A DNA stretch of 64,000 nucleotides from Polaromonas sp. Its GTDB lineage: Bacteria > Pseudomonadota > Gammaproteobacteria > Burkholderiales > Burkholderiaceae_C. The notes under the pieces were generated by a model. It saw nothing but the letters and a program-made list of their open reading frames with translations. It did no database searches and had not been told where the DNA came from. The DNA lies in NCBI GenBank assembly GCA_013298945.1, contig JAAFJR010000002.1, forward strand, positions 186,001 to 250,000. Reading direction: 5' to 3'. The position numbers were made by a program, and so were the translations under genes. Position 1 is the stretch's first letter; each line of letters opens with the position of its first letter. Shown one piece after another: positions 51,780 to 62,504 of this stretch.

Positions 51780-53048
51780 TCACCCCTTCAACGGACTCCT
51801 TCTCCCCAAATCCTCCATATAGTTCTCAATCCCTTGCCCTTCGCGGTCTAAGAAGCGTTGAACGGCTTCTGCGAAGGCGGGGTGTGCTAGCCAGTGGGCG
51901 CTGGTGGCTTTGATGGGGAGCAGGGCGCGGGCCATTTTGTGTTCACCCTGCGCGCCGCCTTCAAAGCGCTGGTAGCCGTGTTGAATGCACCATTCAATCG
52001 GCTGGTAGTAGCAAGCTTCAAAATGCAGGCAATCGACGCTTTCTAGGGCGCCCCAGTAGCGTCCGTAGGCTACTTTTTCGGAGTTTTTGCTTGAATTTGT
52101 GTCAGATTGCTCATTTATAGTGCTATTTTGACCTCTAGCCGGCGTATTTATTGCCTGAACAGCTACTAAACTTGTAGCAATTGGCTTGCCTGCACGTTCT
52201 GCCGTAAAGAGTAGCCAATTCTCTGGCATGGTGGTTTGCATCTGCCTGAAGAAGTCGCGGCTCAGGTATGGGGCATTGCCGTGCTCCCAGTAGGTGCGCT
52301 CATAACAGCGGTAGAAGAAATTCCAGTCTGCATCGCTGATATCTGCTCCTAAAGACCAGCGGAAGCTGACACCCGCCTCGGCGACTTTGCGGCGTTCGGC
52401 ACGGATTTTTTTGCGTTTGTCTTGGGCCATGGTGGCCAAGAAAGCGTCGAAATCGGCGTAAGGTACTGATTGATTTGTCCAATGGAATTGCACGGTATGC
52501 CGCAGCATCAGCGCCTCGGCTTTGCAGGCTTCAACATCCTCGTCGCTGCAAAAGAGCAGGTGCAAAGACGACAATTCGTGTTGTTCACACCACGCAATCA
52601 CGGCTTTCAAGAGGATGCGACGCGTTGCTGAGTCCCGCGCCAGCAGCCGCGAACCCGGCACGGGGGTGAAAGGCGGCGCAATCAGTGCTTTGGGGTAGTA
52701 GGGCAGGCCGTGCTGCTGGTAGGCGTTGGCCCAGCTGTGGTCGAAGACGAATTCGCCGTAGGAATGGTCTTTGAGATAGAGCGGGCAGGCGGCTTGCAGC
52801 TCATCGCCTTGCTCATTTCGTTGCCATAGCGTGATGAAACGTGGTGTCCAGCCCGTGTCTGCCGTGGAGCTGCCGCTTTGGTGCATTGCCGCCAAATATT
52901 CGTGTCGCAGGAAGGGGCTGGGGTGGCTTTGAAGGGCTAACAGGTCGTTCCAAGCCTCGGCATCGACCTCTAATGGTGATGTGTGTTGGCGAATGACGTA
53001 ATCAAGCTGGGTTGGCATATCGTTGTGCAGTCGTTTTTTATCAATCAT
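51780..53048 (-). CDS. GNAT/FemAB-like N-acyltransferase (DUF482 family)
   Basis: The 422-residue protein shows the peptidogalycan biosynthesis/DUF482 pattern: SHPSPFLRHEYLAAMHQSGSS, FVFDHSWANAYQQHGLPYYPK, KKIRAERRKVAEAG and the C-terminal FEGGAQGEHKMARALLP. The activity is unknown, though the fold is GNAT-like. Between GKPIATSLVAV and VAYGRYWGALE a segment of about 29 residues is inserted. It contains the translated interspersed element AINTPARG and is not in the family. ATG 53048 or 53018 could be the start. It ends abutting a convergent small gene. Its promoter overlaps the OxyR-like site ahead of katG. Confidence 0.8.
   Translation of the reverse strand: MIDKKRLHNDMPTQLDYVIRQHTSPLEVDAEAWNDLLALQSHPSPFLRHEYLAAMHQSGSSTADTGWTPRFITLWQRNEQGDELQAACPLYLKDHSYGEFVFDHSWANAYQQHGLPYYPKALIAPPFTPVPGSRLLARDSATRRILLKAVIAWCEQHELSSLHLLFCSDEDVEACKAEALMLRHTVQFHWTNQSVPYADFDAFLATMAQDKRKKIRAERRKVAEAGVSFRWSLGADISDADWNFFYRCYERTYWEHGNAPYLSRDFFRQMQTTMPENWLLFTAERAGKPIATSLVAVQAINTPARGQNSTINEQSDTNSSKNSEKVAYGRYWGALESVDCLHFEACYYQPIEWCIQHGYQRFEGGAQGEHKMARALLPIKATSAHWLAHPAFAEAVQRFLDREGQGIENYMEDLGRRSPLKG
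52121..52182 (+). repeat. Interspersed element inside the acyltransferase-like gene (in frame)
   Basis: On plus it reads TGCTATTTTGACCTCTAGCC, then GGCGTATTTATTGCCTGAAC and AGCTACTAAACTTGTAGCAA. On the coding strand the consensus TTTAGG has become TTCAGG, so it is read through as AVQAINTPARGQNS. This copy is otherwise close to consensus. Confidence 0.88.
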
Positions 53049-53054
53049 TTTGTC

Positions 53055-53091
53055 ATAGTCGTAAGCTATTGTGTATATAGGTTCAATTAAC
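53055..53091. promoter_or_regulatory. OxyR-like binding site upstream of katG
   Basis: The spacing ATAG-7-CTAT-7-ATAG-7-TAAC matches the OxyR recognition pattern ATAG-N7-CTAT-N7-ATAG-N7-CTAT in the first three tetranucleotides. The last is degenerate. It is centred about 119 bases upstream of the katG ATG and just 7 bases upstream of the divergent acyltransferase-like gene start. Peroxide-responsive control of katG by OxyR fits well. OxyR itself is not encoded in the window. Confidence 0.7.
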
Positions 53092-53134
53092 TCGACTTAT
53101 TGATCTGTAGTGCATATAGTGAAAGCTTAGATGA

Positions 53135-55402
<2,268 letters not shown>

Positions 55403-55512
55403 AGCTGCGACAGTTCTGCAGGAGACCACGGCTAAAGCAGTGGTCTTGAATGACATAATCGGGTAAATTGAATATGTTTTCTGATACTTTTTGATATTTA
55501 CCAGCCCGATCT

Positions 55513-57234
55513 ATGACACTCAAAATCTGCGTTGCTCAATTAAACCTCGTCGTTGGCGATTTGCAGGGCAATGCGCAAAAAATCATTGCCTCTGCGAATG
55601 AAGCCTACGCTAAAGGCGCAAGACTGCTACTGACGCCTGAATTATCCATCTGCGGCTACGCGGCAGAAGATTTGTTTTTGCGACCCGCCTTCATCTCCGC
55701 CTGCCATGATGCCGTGAAAACGGTGGTCGATGCTTGTGCAGAGTTAAAAGGCATGGTTGTGGTGGTCGGTCACCCCACGGGTGGGGACGAGCGCAGCAAA
55801 TCGGTGGCGATTCAGCGCCGGTTTAATGCAGCCAGCGTCATCAGCGAGGGGCGAATTTTAGAAACCTACGCCAAGCGCGAGCTGCCGAACTACCAAGTGT
55901 TTGACGAACGGCGCTATTTCACCCCTGGGCAGGGCGTTTGCGTGTTTCAGGTGGGCGAGCCGGGCAAACAAGTCAGCGTGGGGCTGCTGATTTGTGAAGA
56001 CGCTTGGTTTGCAGAGCCGGCGCAACTGGCTTTGGAGGCGGGCGCACAGGTGCTCGCGGTGATCAACGCTTCGCCCTTTCACGTCGGCAAGGGCGGTGAA
56101 CGGGTGCAACGCATGGCTGATCGGGTCAAAGCGACCGGTTTGCCACTGATTTACGCGCATTTGGTGGGTGGGCAGGACGAGGTGGTGTTTGACGGTGGCT
56201 CGTTCGCGCTGAACGCAAAAGGCGATTTGGTGGCGCGGGCGGAGAGTTTTAAGGAGGAATTACTCTATATTGGGGTAAATTCGGCTGTAGCCTTCGTAAA
56301 TACTGCCTCAGTAGCTATAAATTTAATAGTAAATGAGGTAAATGGTAAAGCTGATGTGATTGCCCCACTGCGCAGTGACGAAGCCGATTTATGGGACGCT
56401 TTGGTGCTGGGCATTCGTGACTATTTGGGTAAAAACGGCTTTCCCGGCGCGATTTTGGGGTTGTCGGGCGGTATCGACTCGGCGCTGGTATTGGCATTGG
56501 CTGTCGACGCTTTGGGTAAGGACAAAGTTCGTGCCGTGATGATGCCGTCGCCCTACACGGCAGACATCAGCTGGATTGACGCTCGCGAGATGGCGCAGCG
56601 CATGGGGGTGCGGTACGACGAAATTTCTATCGTGCCTGAGTTTGAGGCGTTCAAAAAGAGCTTGGCCAGTGAGTTTGCGGGTTTGGCTGAGGACACGACC
56701 GAGGAAAACATCCAAGCGCGGATTCGAGGCACGCTGTTGATGGCGCTGTCCAACAAATCTGGCCGTATGGTGCTGACGACGGGTAACAAATCTGAAATGG
56801 CAACGGGCTACTGCACGCTGTACGGCGATATGGCTGGTGGCTTTGCAGCTATCAAAGACATAGCGAAGACCATGGTTTTCAAGCTTTGCCTATGGCGCAA
56901 CCAGAATGACCCAAATGGTACAGGCAGCAACCCAATACCCGAACGCATCATCACCCGCCCGCCCAGCGCCGAGCTGCGTGCTGACCAAAAAGACCAAGAC
57001 AGCCTACCGCCCTACGAGGTGCTAGACGCGATTTTGGAGCGCTACATGGAGAACGACCAGAGCATTGCCGAGATTTTGGCTGCTGGTTTTGCACCCGCAG
57101 ACGTGCAGCGCGTGACGCATTTGATAAAAATCAACGAACACAAACGCCGCCAAGCGCCGATTGGTATTCGCGTCACCCATCGTAGTTTTGGTAAGGATTG
57201 GCGGTATCCAATTACCAGCAAGTTCAGGGCTTAA
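55513..57234 (+). CDS. nadE: Glutamine-dependent NAD+ synthetase
   Basis: NadE amidates nicotinate adenine dinucleotide to NAD+ using glutamine. The 573-residue protein joins an N-terminal nitrilase-fold glutaminase (TPELSICGYAAEDL, AKRELPNYQVFDERRYF, catalytic Cys161 in GLLICEDAWF) to a C-terminal synthetase with the ATP P-loop LGLSGGIDSALVLALA (about residues 316-331). Residues about 253-276 (IGVNSAVAFVNTASVAINLIVNEV) correspond exactly to a translated interspersed element at the junction between domains, a region expected to be a loop. ATG 55513 is used. Confidence 0.96.
   Translation: MTLKICVAQLNLVVGDLQGNAQKIIASANEAYAKGARLLLTPELSICGYAAEDLFLRPAFISACHDAVKTVVDACAELKGMVVVVGHPTGGDERSKSVAIQRRFNAASVISEGRILETYAKRELPNYQVFDERRYFTPGQGVCVFQVGEPGKQVSVGLLICEDAWFAEPAQLALEAGAQVLAVINASPFHVGKGGERVQRMADRVKATGLPLIYAHLVGGQDEVVFDGGSFALNAKGDLVARAESFKEELLYIGVNSAVAFVNTASVAINLIVNEVNGKADVIAPLRSDEADLWDALVLGIRDYLGKNGFPGAILGLSGGIDSALVLALAVDALGKDKVRAVMMPSPYTADISWIDAREMAQRMGVRYDEISIVPEFEAFKKSLASEFAGLAEDTTEENIQARIRGTLLMALSNKSGRMVLTTGNKSEMATGYCTLYGDMAGGFAAIKDIAKTMVFKLCLWRNQNDPNGTGSNPIPERIITRPPSAELRADQKDQDSLPPYEVLDAILERYMENDQSIAEILAAGFAPADVQRVTHLIKINEHKRRQAPIGIRVTHRSFGKDWRYPITSKFRA
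56271..56340 (+). repeat. Interspersed element inside nadE (in frame)
   Basis: GGGGTAAATTCGGCTGTAGC, then CTTCGTAAATACTGCCTCAG, TAGCTATAAATTTAATAGTA match the family. It is translated in the same frame as the dnaX insertion. Both peptides show the pattern V-N-S-x-V-A-x-V-x-x-A-S-V. Confidence 0.88.
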
Positions 57235-57313
57235 ATGCAGAGCAGGAAAACAGCTAATGAAAAATAGCTACAAATTTTGTTACGATGTAAGCTGTATCTA
57301 AAAATTAAACTAG

Positions 57314-57661
<348 letters not shown>

Positions 57662-57685
57662 GTTTTTTAATTTAAATTTAAAAAT
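57662..57685. other. AT-rich convergent spacer glnB/dgkA
   Basis: TTTTTTAATTTAAATTTAAA and the following bases form a short self-complementary AT tract between the convergent glnB and dgkA genes. It may serve as a weak two-way terminator. Confidence 0.35.
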
Positions 57686-58105
57686 TTAAAGACAAAAACG
57701 CTGCAGCAATGCAGCTCCCCACACGCCACCGCACAACAGCAGGCTAAGTAAAACTGCGGCACTGCCCATATCTTTGGCGCGTTTTGACAGGGCGTGCCAC
57801 TCTGGGCCAATGCGGTCAATCGCGGTTTCAATGCCGGTGTTGAGCAGTTCTACAATCATCACAATCAGCACAGTGCCTGCCAATAATGCGGTTTCTACCC
57901 AATGACGACCCAGCCAAAAAGCGGCAGGAACCAGGAAGATGGCGGCAATGGCTTCTTGCCGAAAAGCGGTTTCACCCCAGCCGGCTTTTAATCCTTGAAT
58001 CGAATAGCCGCCTGCGTGGATGATGCGGTTTAATCCTGTGCGGGATTTTTGTGGATTTACTACTGAGGAATTTGTTTCGGAATCATGTGAATTTTGCATC
58101 CACAC
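57686..58105 (-). CDS. dgkA: Diacylglycerol kinase
   Basis: DgkA recycles diacylglycerol to phosphatidic acid in the inner membrane. The 139-residue protein has three hydrophobic helices and the catalytic motif ELLNTGIETAIDRIGPEWHALSKRAKDMGSAAV, in which the conserved acidic and Lys residues bind ATP and magnesium. An extension of about 20 residues precedes the SGLNRIIHAG-like amphipathic start. ATG 58105 or the next Met two codons on is the start. It is convergent with glnB. Confidence 0.92.
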   Translation of the reverse strand: MWMQNSHDSETNSSVVNPQKSRTGLNRIIHAGGYSIQGLKAGWGETAFRQEAIAAIFLVPAAFWLGRHWVETALLAGTVLIVMIVELLNTGIETAIDRIGPEWHALSKRAKDMGSAAVLLSLLLCGGVWGAALLQRFCL

Positions 58106-58124
58106 ATTATCGACTATCAGTCAA

Positions 58125-58661
58125 CTATCGACTCAGAGGTTTTGAGTCAATCAAGCGCGTGCCTGCCCAAATATCATGCCAAAACTGCTGTTGTGGTTGA
58201 AAACGGCTCAATAAGGCGTAGACCAACACCCAGCCGATGACGAGCAAACTGGTTTCACCACCACTGAGCGAAAACGGTGCAATAGCGGCGAGGGGTGGCA
58301 ATAACCAAATCCAACTCAGCACATAGCGAGCCAAAGCGCGCATTTGGGTGATGGGCTGGCCAGAAGTGGAGACGACGCGGATGTTCCAAGTTTTCATAGC
58401 CAAAGTCTGCCCTTTGGCCCAAAACCATGCGAAGTAGATACCGAAAATAAGGAACAGAAAAGCTTGCAAAGCGTGGCGGTTGTTCAGTGCATGTCGCGTT
58501 TGGCTGAGCGTACCAAACAAATAGCCAGCGATGAAGACCACACCAAACATGAGCAAACCTTCGTACAGCCAGCAGGCCATGCGGCGTTTCAGGCTGGGGG
58601 TCGTCAACACGCCAGACGACGCGCCAACCTGGTCTAATTGGTAAGACGCATGCTCGCTCAT
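58125..58661 (-). CDS. RDD-family membrane protein
   Basis: The 178-residue protein has three to four transmembrane helices. It contains the RDD pattern RRMACWLYEGLLMFGVVFIAGYLFGTL and GQTLAMKTWNIRVVSTSGQP with TMRALARYVLSW-like segment. The function of RDD proteins is unsettled; ion or small-molecule transport has been proposed. The start overlaps the stop of the DUF3106 gene by four bases (ATGA). It is the last gene of the sigma-factor operon. Confidence 0.85.
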   Translation of the reverse strand: MSEHASYQLDQVGASSGVLTTPSLKRRMACWLYEGLLMFGVVFIAGYLFGTLSQTRHALNNRHALQAFLFLIFGIYFAWFWAKGQTLAMKTWNIRVVSTSGQPITQMRALARYVLSWIWLLPPLAAIAPFSLSGGETSLLVIGWVLVYALLSRFQPQQQFWHDIWAGTRLIDSKPLSR

Positions 58662-59242
58662 CGAACGGTGGCTTTGTCTGAATTTGGTTTGCTCGCAACT
58701 AATTTGTCTTTGGCCACAGGCTTGGCCGCTGTAGCTGCGCCCGTAGGTTTGGGCGCCACATTGATGCTGGCTAGCGCTTGCTTGGTTTCAGGCGGCAGAG
58801 CCTTGTAGGTTTCCCACTTGGCTTGTTTGTCGCTAGGTGTTAATGTTTTGGTTTGTGCAAAATTAATGCGAGCTTGCTCACGTTGTTTGGCACTCAAACC
58901 AGCCCAATCCGTCATGCGGCTGTACAGTTTGGTTTTGTCGTCAGGGCTAAATTGCGCAAAATTAGCTGAAACAGCAATCCATTTGCGTTTATGGCCTTCA
59001 GTCAAGTTTGCCCAATTGGCTGACAAAGGTTGAAGCGCGATTTTTTGCGTTGGTGTCAATTTATCCCATGTATCAGCTGGTGCTTTTGCTATTTTTACAG
59101 CAGCAAGCACAGGCTTAGCTGCAGAGTTAACGGCTTGGGTTGTTGTAGTTTCTTGCGCAGGCACAATGCTCGCAAAGGCGGCAAGCACAGTTAGAAGTGC
59201 GCTTGACAGGCCTAGTTTGACGAGTTTAAGTGTTGCCTGCAT
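58658..59242 (-). CDS. DUF3106 protein, secreted
   Basis: The 194-residue product has an N-terminal Sec-type signal (LGLSSALLTVLAAFASIVPAQE). It then has repeated W-x-x-L-(T/S)-x-x-(Q/H)-(K/R) motifs such as WDKLTPTQKIALQPL, WANLTEGHKRKWIAV and WAGLSAKQREQARINF. This helical repeat is typical of DUF3106, which is confined mainly to Betaproteobacteria and Gammaproteobacteria. It is probably periplasmic and possibly a sensor or chaperone for the sigma-factor operon, as it resembles the CpxP/Spy-like LTxxQ pattern. The role is unproven. Confidence 0.8.
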   Translation of the reverse strand: MQATLKLVKLGLSSALLTVLAAFASIVPAQETTTTQAVNSAAKPVLAAVKIAKAPADTWDKLTPTQKIALQPLSANWANLTEGHKRKWIAVSANFAQFSPDDKTKLYSRMTDWAGLSAKQREQARINFAQTKTLTPSDKQAKWETYKALPPETKQALASINVAPKPTGAATAAKPVAKDKLVASKPNSDKATVR

Positions 59243-59272
59243 ATTTAAAGAAGAAAAATCAGAGGTCAGTAA

Positions 59273-59785
59273 TTATTGACCTGCGTTCTCGCCAGGATGC
59301 GTCGCGTTGTAGTCAGCGTGCAATTTTAAAAATTGAGCAAAACCAGCATCGGCGTAGGCAGCGGGTGGCAAGTCATCAACCAACAAGGCGGAATCAACTT
59401 CGGCCAATTCGTTGGCGCGCAGGTCGCTTTGAATCACAGAAATAGCAACCAAGCCAAATACCAAAGCGATCAAAGGTAAAAAAGAAGCCAAACGGCTCCA
59501 AAGGCTCATGCCTTCGTCGTCAAAGCTCATGGTGGCAGAACCACCTGAGCCATACACAGCTGTAGCAGCTCTGGTTGCAGAAACGAGTTGCGTGCGCTTA
59601 CGATTTGTTACGGCGTGCTGGCGTGCGACACGCAAGCGCTCAGAAATATCGTGCGGCAAATCGGTGCTACCTACAGACAAGCGAGCCGCAATTTTCAGGC
59701 CGAATCGGTCTTGAGCCCTGTCTTTGAGTAATTGCGCTGAATCTACGGATTCAATGCGAGATAAGTTGTAATTTAAATTCTTCAT
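59273..59785 (-). CDS. DUF3619 membrane protein (possible anti-sigma factor)
   Basis: The 170-residue protein has a cytoplasmic basic N-terminal part (ERLRVARQHAVTNRKR), one transmembrane helix (about residues 105-125, FLPLIALVFGLVAISVI) and a short periplasmic tail. It is DUF3619-like. The start ATG at 59785 overlaps the TGA of the sigma factor gene (ATGA). Location directly after an ECF sigma factor, plus a single-span topology, suggests an anti-sigma or regulatory partner, though this is inference. A longer start at 59842 would overlap sigma heavily and is less likely. Confidence 0.75.
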   Translation of the reverse strand: MKNLNYNLSRIESVDSAQLLKDRAQDRFGLKIAARLSVGSTDLPHDISERLRVARQHAVTNRKRTQLVSATRAATAVYGSGGSATMSFDDEGMSLWSRLASFLPLIALVFGLVAISVIQSDLRANELAEVDSALLVDDLPPAAYADAGFAQFLKLHADYNATHPGENAGQ

Positions 59786-60348
59786 AGTTGTATTCCTCGC
59801 GCTTTCAGGGCTTTTGCCAGTGCTGCAACGGCTCGGGAACAATGTGTTTTCACACTGCCCTCAGAGCAACCCATAGCAGCAGCAGTCTCGGCCACATCAA
59901 GCTCTTCCCAATAACGCATGAGGAAGGCTTCTCGTTGACGCGCTGGCAATTCTTGTATTTCTGCCTCGATTTCTCGAAAGGTTTGAGCCCGGCTTGTTGC
60001 AGACTCTGCACTTTCCGTGCCATCTGAGTCGTTTTTCAGCTCTAAAGTTTCCAAAATATCAAAATCACCGTCATCGCCGGCCGATTCAAAGTCACTAAAG
60101 TTGGAAAAAACAGCTCTTTGGGTCTTTTGGCGCCTGAACCAGTCCAAAGTGCAATTCGACAAAATGCGCTGAAAAAGCATGGGAAGCTCTTCTGGGGGCT
60201 TGTCACCATAGTGCTCGGCCAACTTCATCATGCTGTCTTGTACGATGTCTAAGGCAGATTCTTCATTACGAACGTGGTAAATCGAGCGTTTGAAGGCCCG
60301 TTTTTCAACGCTTTTCAGAAAATCAGAGAGTTCTTGTTCAGTTGCCAA
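59782..60348 (-). CDS. ECF-type RNA polymerase sigma factor
   Basis: The 188-residue protein has region 2 (AFKRSIYHVRNEESALDIVQDSMMKLAEHYGDKPPEELPMLFQRILSNCTLDWFRRQ) and region 4 (ELPARQREAFLMRYWEELDVAETAAAMGCSEGSVKTHCSRAVAALAKAL), separated by an acidic linker. This is a group IV sigma factor. The downstream DUF3619, DUF3106 and RDD genes overlap one another and probably encode its control apparatus. The signal and regulon are unknown. It is divergent from ilvB. Confidence 0.9.
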   Translation of the reverse strand: MATEQELSDFLKSVEKRAFKRSIYHVRNEESALDIVQDSMMKLAEHYGDKPPEELPMLFQRILSNCTLDWFRRQKTQRAVFSNFSDFESAGDDGDFDILETLELKNDSDGTESAESATSRAQTFREIEAEIQELPARQREAFLMRYWEELDVAETAAAMGCSEGSVKTHCSRAVAALAKALKARGIQL

Positions 60349-60698
60349 GGGTTTTAGGCCGTTTGCGGCCTTCGCTTCATGTCGGTTTGTCTTAGTTTTT
60401 AGTTGCCATCACCTAATTACGAGGCGGTTACAACTTCTTAGAATCGCGATTATGGCATTTCAAAGCCTTAAAAATAGTGCGCAAATGGCAAAAGAGGGGA
60501 TTTGATAAGATTTTTACGGTTTGAGATGCGATAATACAAGTTGCAAGTCAAACAGCAAACGGGTCACAACAGAGCGCTGATAAATGCGTTCATGGTTGCC
60601 GGCCTCAAGTCCCGACGCGGCTCCACAAGAGCTCAGCGAAGGGGCACCCAAGGTATTTCGTTAGAGAAATTCACAAAGGTTTACGCAAAGGATCCATC
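60349..60698 (+). other. sigma-factor/ilvB intergenic region with long ilvB leader
   Basis: The 350-base gap holds both divergent promoters. A -10-like GATAAT lies at about 60530. A leader of roughly 150 bases precedes ilvB, with GC-rich segments near 60597-60657 that could pair. A short reading frame beginning ATG 60592 (MVAGLKSRRGS) is not rich in Ile/Leu/Val codons, so a classic attenuator leader peptide is not supported. A structured leader RNA for branched-chain regulation is possible. Confidence 0.45.
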
Positions 60699-62486
60699 AT
60701 GGAAAACAACCAAGCTGACAAATCGGCTGATATATCGTCATCTCTAAAATCTGACCATTCAAATGCCCCCGAACTTCGCGGTGCTGAAATTCTGGTCAAA
60801 TCACTTCAGGCGGAAAACGTTAAATTTATCTGGGGCTACCCAGGCGGAGCAGTTTTGCACATTTATGACGCGCTCTACAAGCAAGACACCATGCAGCATG
60901 TGCTGGTGCGCCACGAGCAAGCTGCTGTGCATGCCGCAGATGGTTACGCACGCGCCACGGGCGATGTAGGTGTTGCCCTTGTGACGTCTGGCCCTGGAGC
61001 CACCAATGCCGTGACCGGTATTGCGACGGCTTACATGGATAGCATCCCAATGGTCATCATCACAGGTCAAGTACCAACGCACGCGATTGGATTAGATGCC
61101 TTTCAAGAATGCGACACCATCGGCATCACTCGCCCCATCGTGAAACACAACTTTTTAGTCAAAGACGCACGCGATTTGGCTGAAACAATGAAAAAGGCGT
61201 TCCATATCGCACGCAGCGGTCGCCCTGGCCCTGTGGTCGTGGACATTCCTAAAGATGTGTCTTTCAACAAAGTGCCGTATCACGGTTACCCAGAAACCAT
61301 TGAAATGCGCGCTTACAACCCTGTGCGCAAAGGCCACAGTGGGCAAATTCGAAAAGCACTGATGTTGTTGTTGAAGGCGAAACGCCCGTACATCTACACC
61401 GGTGGTGGCGTGTTGTTGAGCAATGCCACTGCAGAATTACGCGTCTTGGCAGACATGCTCGGCTTCCCTTGCACCAACACATTGATGGGTCTGGGGGCGA
61501 TTGCTGCTAGCGACCCTAAATTCTTGGGTATGTTGGGCATGCACGGCACGTTTGAAGCCAACAACGCGATGCAAAGTGCAGATGTGGTGTTGGCAGTTGG
61601 CGCTAGGTTTGATGACCGCGTGATTGGTAACCCCAAGCATTTTGCACAAGTTGAGCGCAAGATTATTCATATCGACATTGACCCATCCAGCATCTCCAAG
61701 CGCGTGAAAGTTGACATTCCTATTGTGGGAGATGTCAAAGAAGTACTCTTAGAGATGATTGCCATGATCAAAGAAGGCTCGCTCAAGCCCGATACAACGG
61801 CTTTGGGTGAGTGGTGGAGCACGATTGAAACGTGGCGCAAACGTGATTGCATGAAGTACGACCACGGCAAAGGCGATGTCATCAAGCCGCAATACGTCAT
61901 CGAAACCTTGTGCAATATGACCAAAGGTGAAGAAACCTACATCACCTCAGACGTGGGGCAACACCAAATGTGGGCGGCCCAGTATTACAAGTTTGAAGAG
62001 CCGCGCCGTTGGATCAACTCTGGCGGCTTAGGCACCATGGGCGTGGGCATTCCTTACGCGATGGGCATAAAGCTGGCTAAGCCAGACAAAGAAGTTTATT
62101 GCGTAACCGGCGAAGGCTCAGTGCAAATGTGTATTCAGGAGCTGTCAACCTGCTTCCAATACAACACACCGATCAAGATTTTGTCTTTGAATAACCGTTA
62201 TCTCGGTATGGTGCGTCAGTGGCAACAAATTGACTACAACAGCCGTTATAGCCACAGCTATATGGACGCCTTGCCAGACTTTGTGAAATTGGCAGAAGCT
62301 TATGGACACGTGGGTATGCTGATTGAATCACCCGCAGATGTTGAGCCCGCATTACGCGAAGCACGCAAACTGAAAGATCGCACGGTGTTCATGGACTTCC
62401 GTACCGACCCGACCGAAAACGTGTTCCCCATGGTCAAAGCCGGCATGGGAATCGACCAGATGCTCTTAGGTTCTGAAGACCTGTAA
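60699..62486 (+). CDS. ilvB: Acetolactate synthase large subunit
   Basis: This ThDP-dependent enzyme makes acetolactate for valine/leucine, or acetohydroxybutyrate for isoleucine. The 595-residue protein has VRHEQAAVHAADGYARATG with the catalytic Glu, GQVPTHAIGLDAFQECDTIGITRPIVKHN, and the ThDP/Mg motif GEGSVQMCIQELSTCFQYNTPIKILSLNN. The N-terminal 30 residues are variable. ATG 60699 follows AAAGGATCC. It is the first gene of ilvB-ilvN-ilvC. Confidence 0.96.
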   Translation: MENNQADKSADISSSLKSDHSNAPELRGAEILVKSLQAENVKFIWGYPGGAVLHIYDALYKQDTMQHVLVRHEQAAVHAADGYARATGDVGVALVTSGPGATNAVTGIATAYMDSIPMVIITGQVPTHAIGLDAFQECDTIGITRPIVKHNFLVKDARDLAETMKKAFHIARSGRPGPVVVDIPKDVSFNKVPYHGYPETIEMRAYNPVRKGHSGQIRKALMLLLKAKRPYIYTGGGVLLSNATAELRVLADMLGFPCTNTLMGLGAIAASDPKFLGMLGMHGTFEANNAMQSADVVLAVGARFDDRVIGNPKHFAQVERKIIHIDIDPSSISKRVKVDIPIVGDVKEVLLEMIAMIKEGSLKPDTTALGEWWSTIETWRKRDCMKYDHGKGDVIKPQYVIETLCNMTKGEETYITSDVGQHQMWAAQYYKFEEPRRWINSGGLGTMGVGIPYAMGIKLAKPDKEVYCVTGEGSVQMCIQELSTCFQYNTPIKILSLNNRYLGMVRQWQQIDYNSRYSHSYMDALPDFVKLAEAYGHVGMLIESPADVEPALREARKLKDRTVFMDFRTDPTENVFPMVKAGMGIDQMLLGSEDL

Positions 62487-62504
62487 AGAAAGGACGAGAT
62501 TATT

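Noticed and set aside
60592-60747. Reading frame in front of and overlapping ilvB as a leader peptide or gene
   Set aside because: It is not enriched in branched-chain codons, overlaps ilvB in another frame and lacks a good ribosome site.
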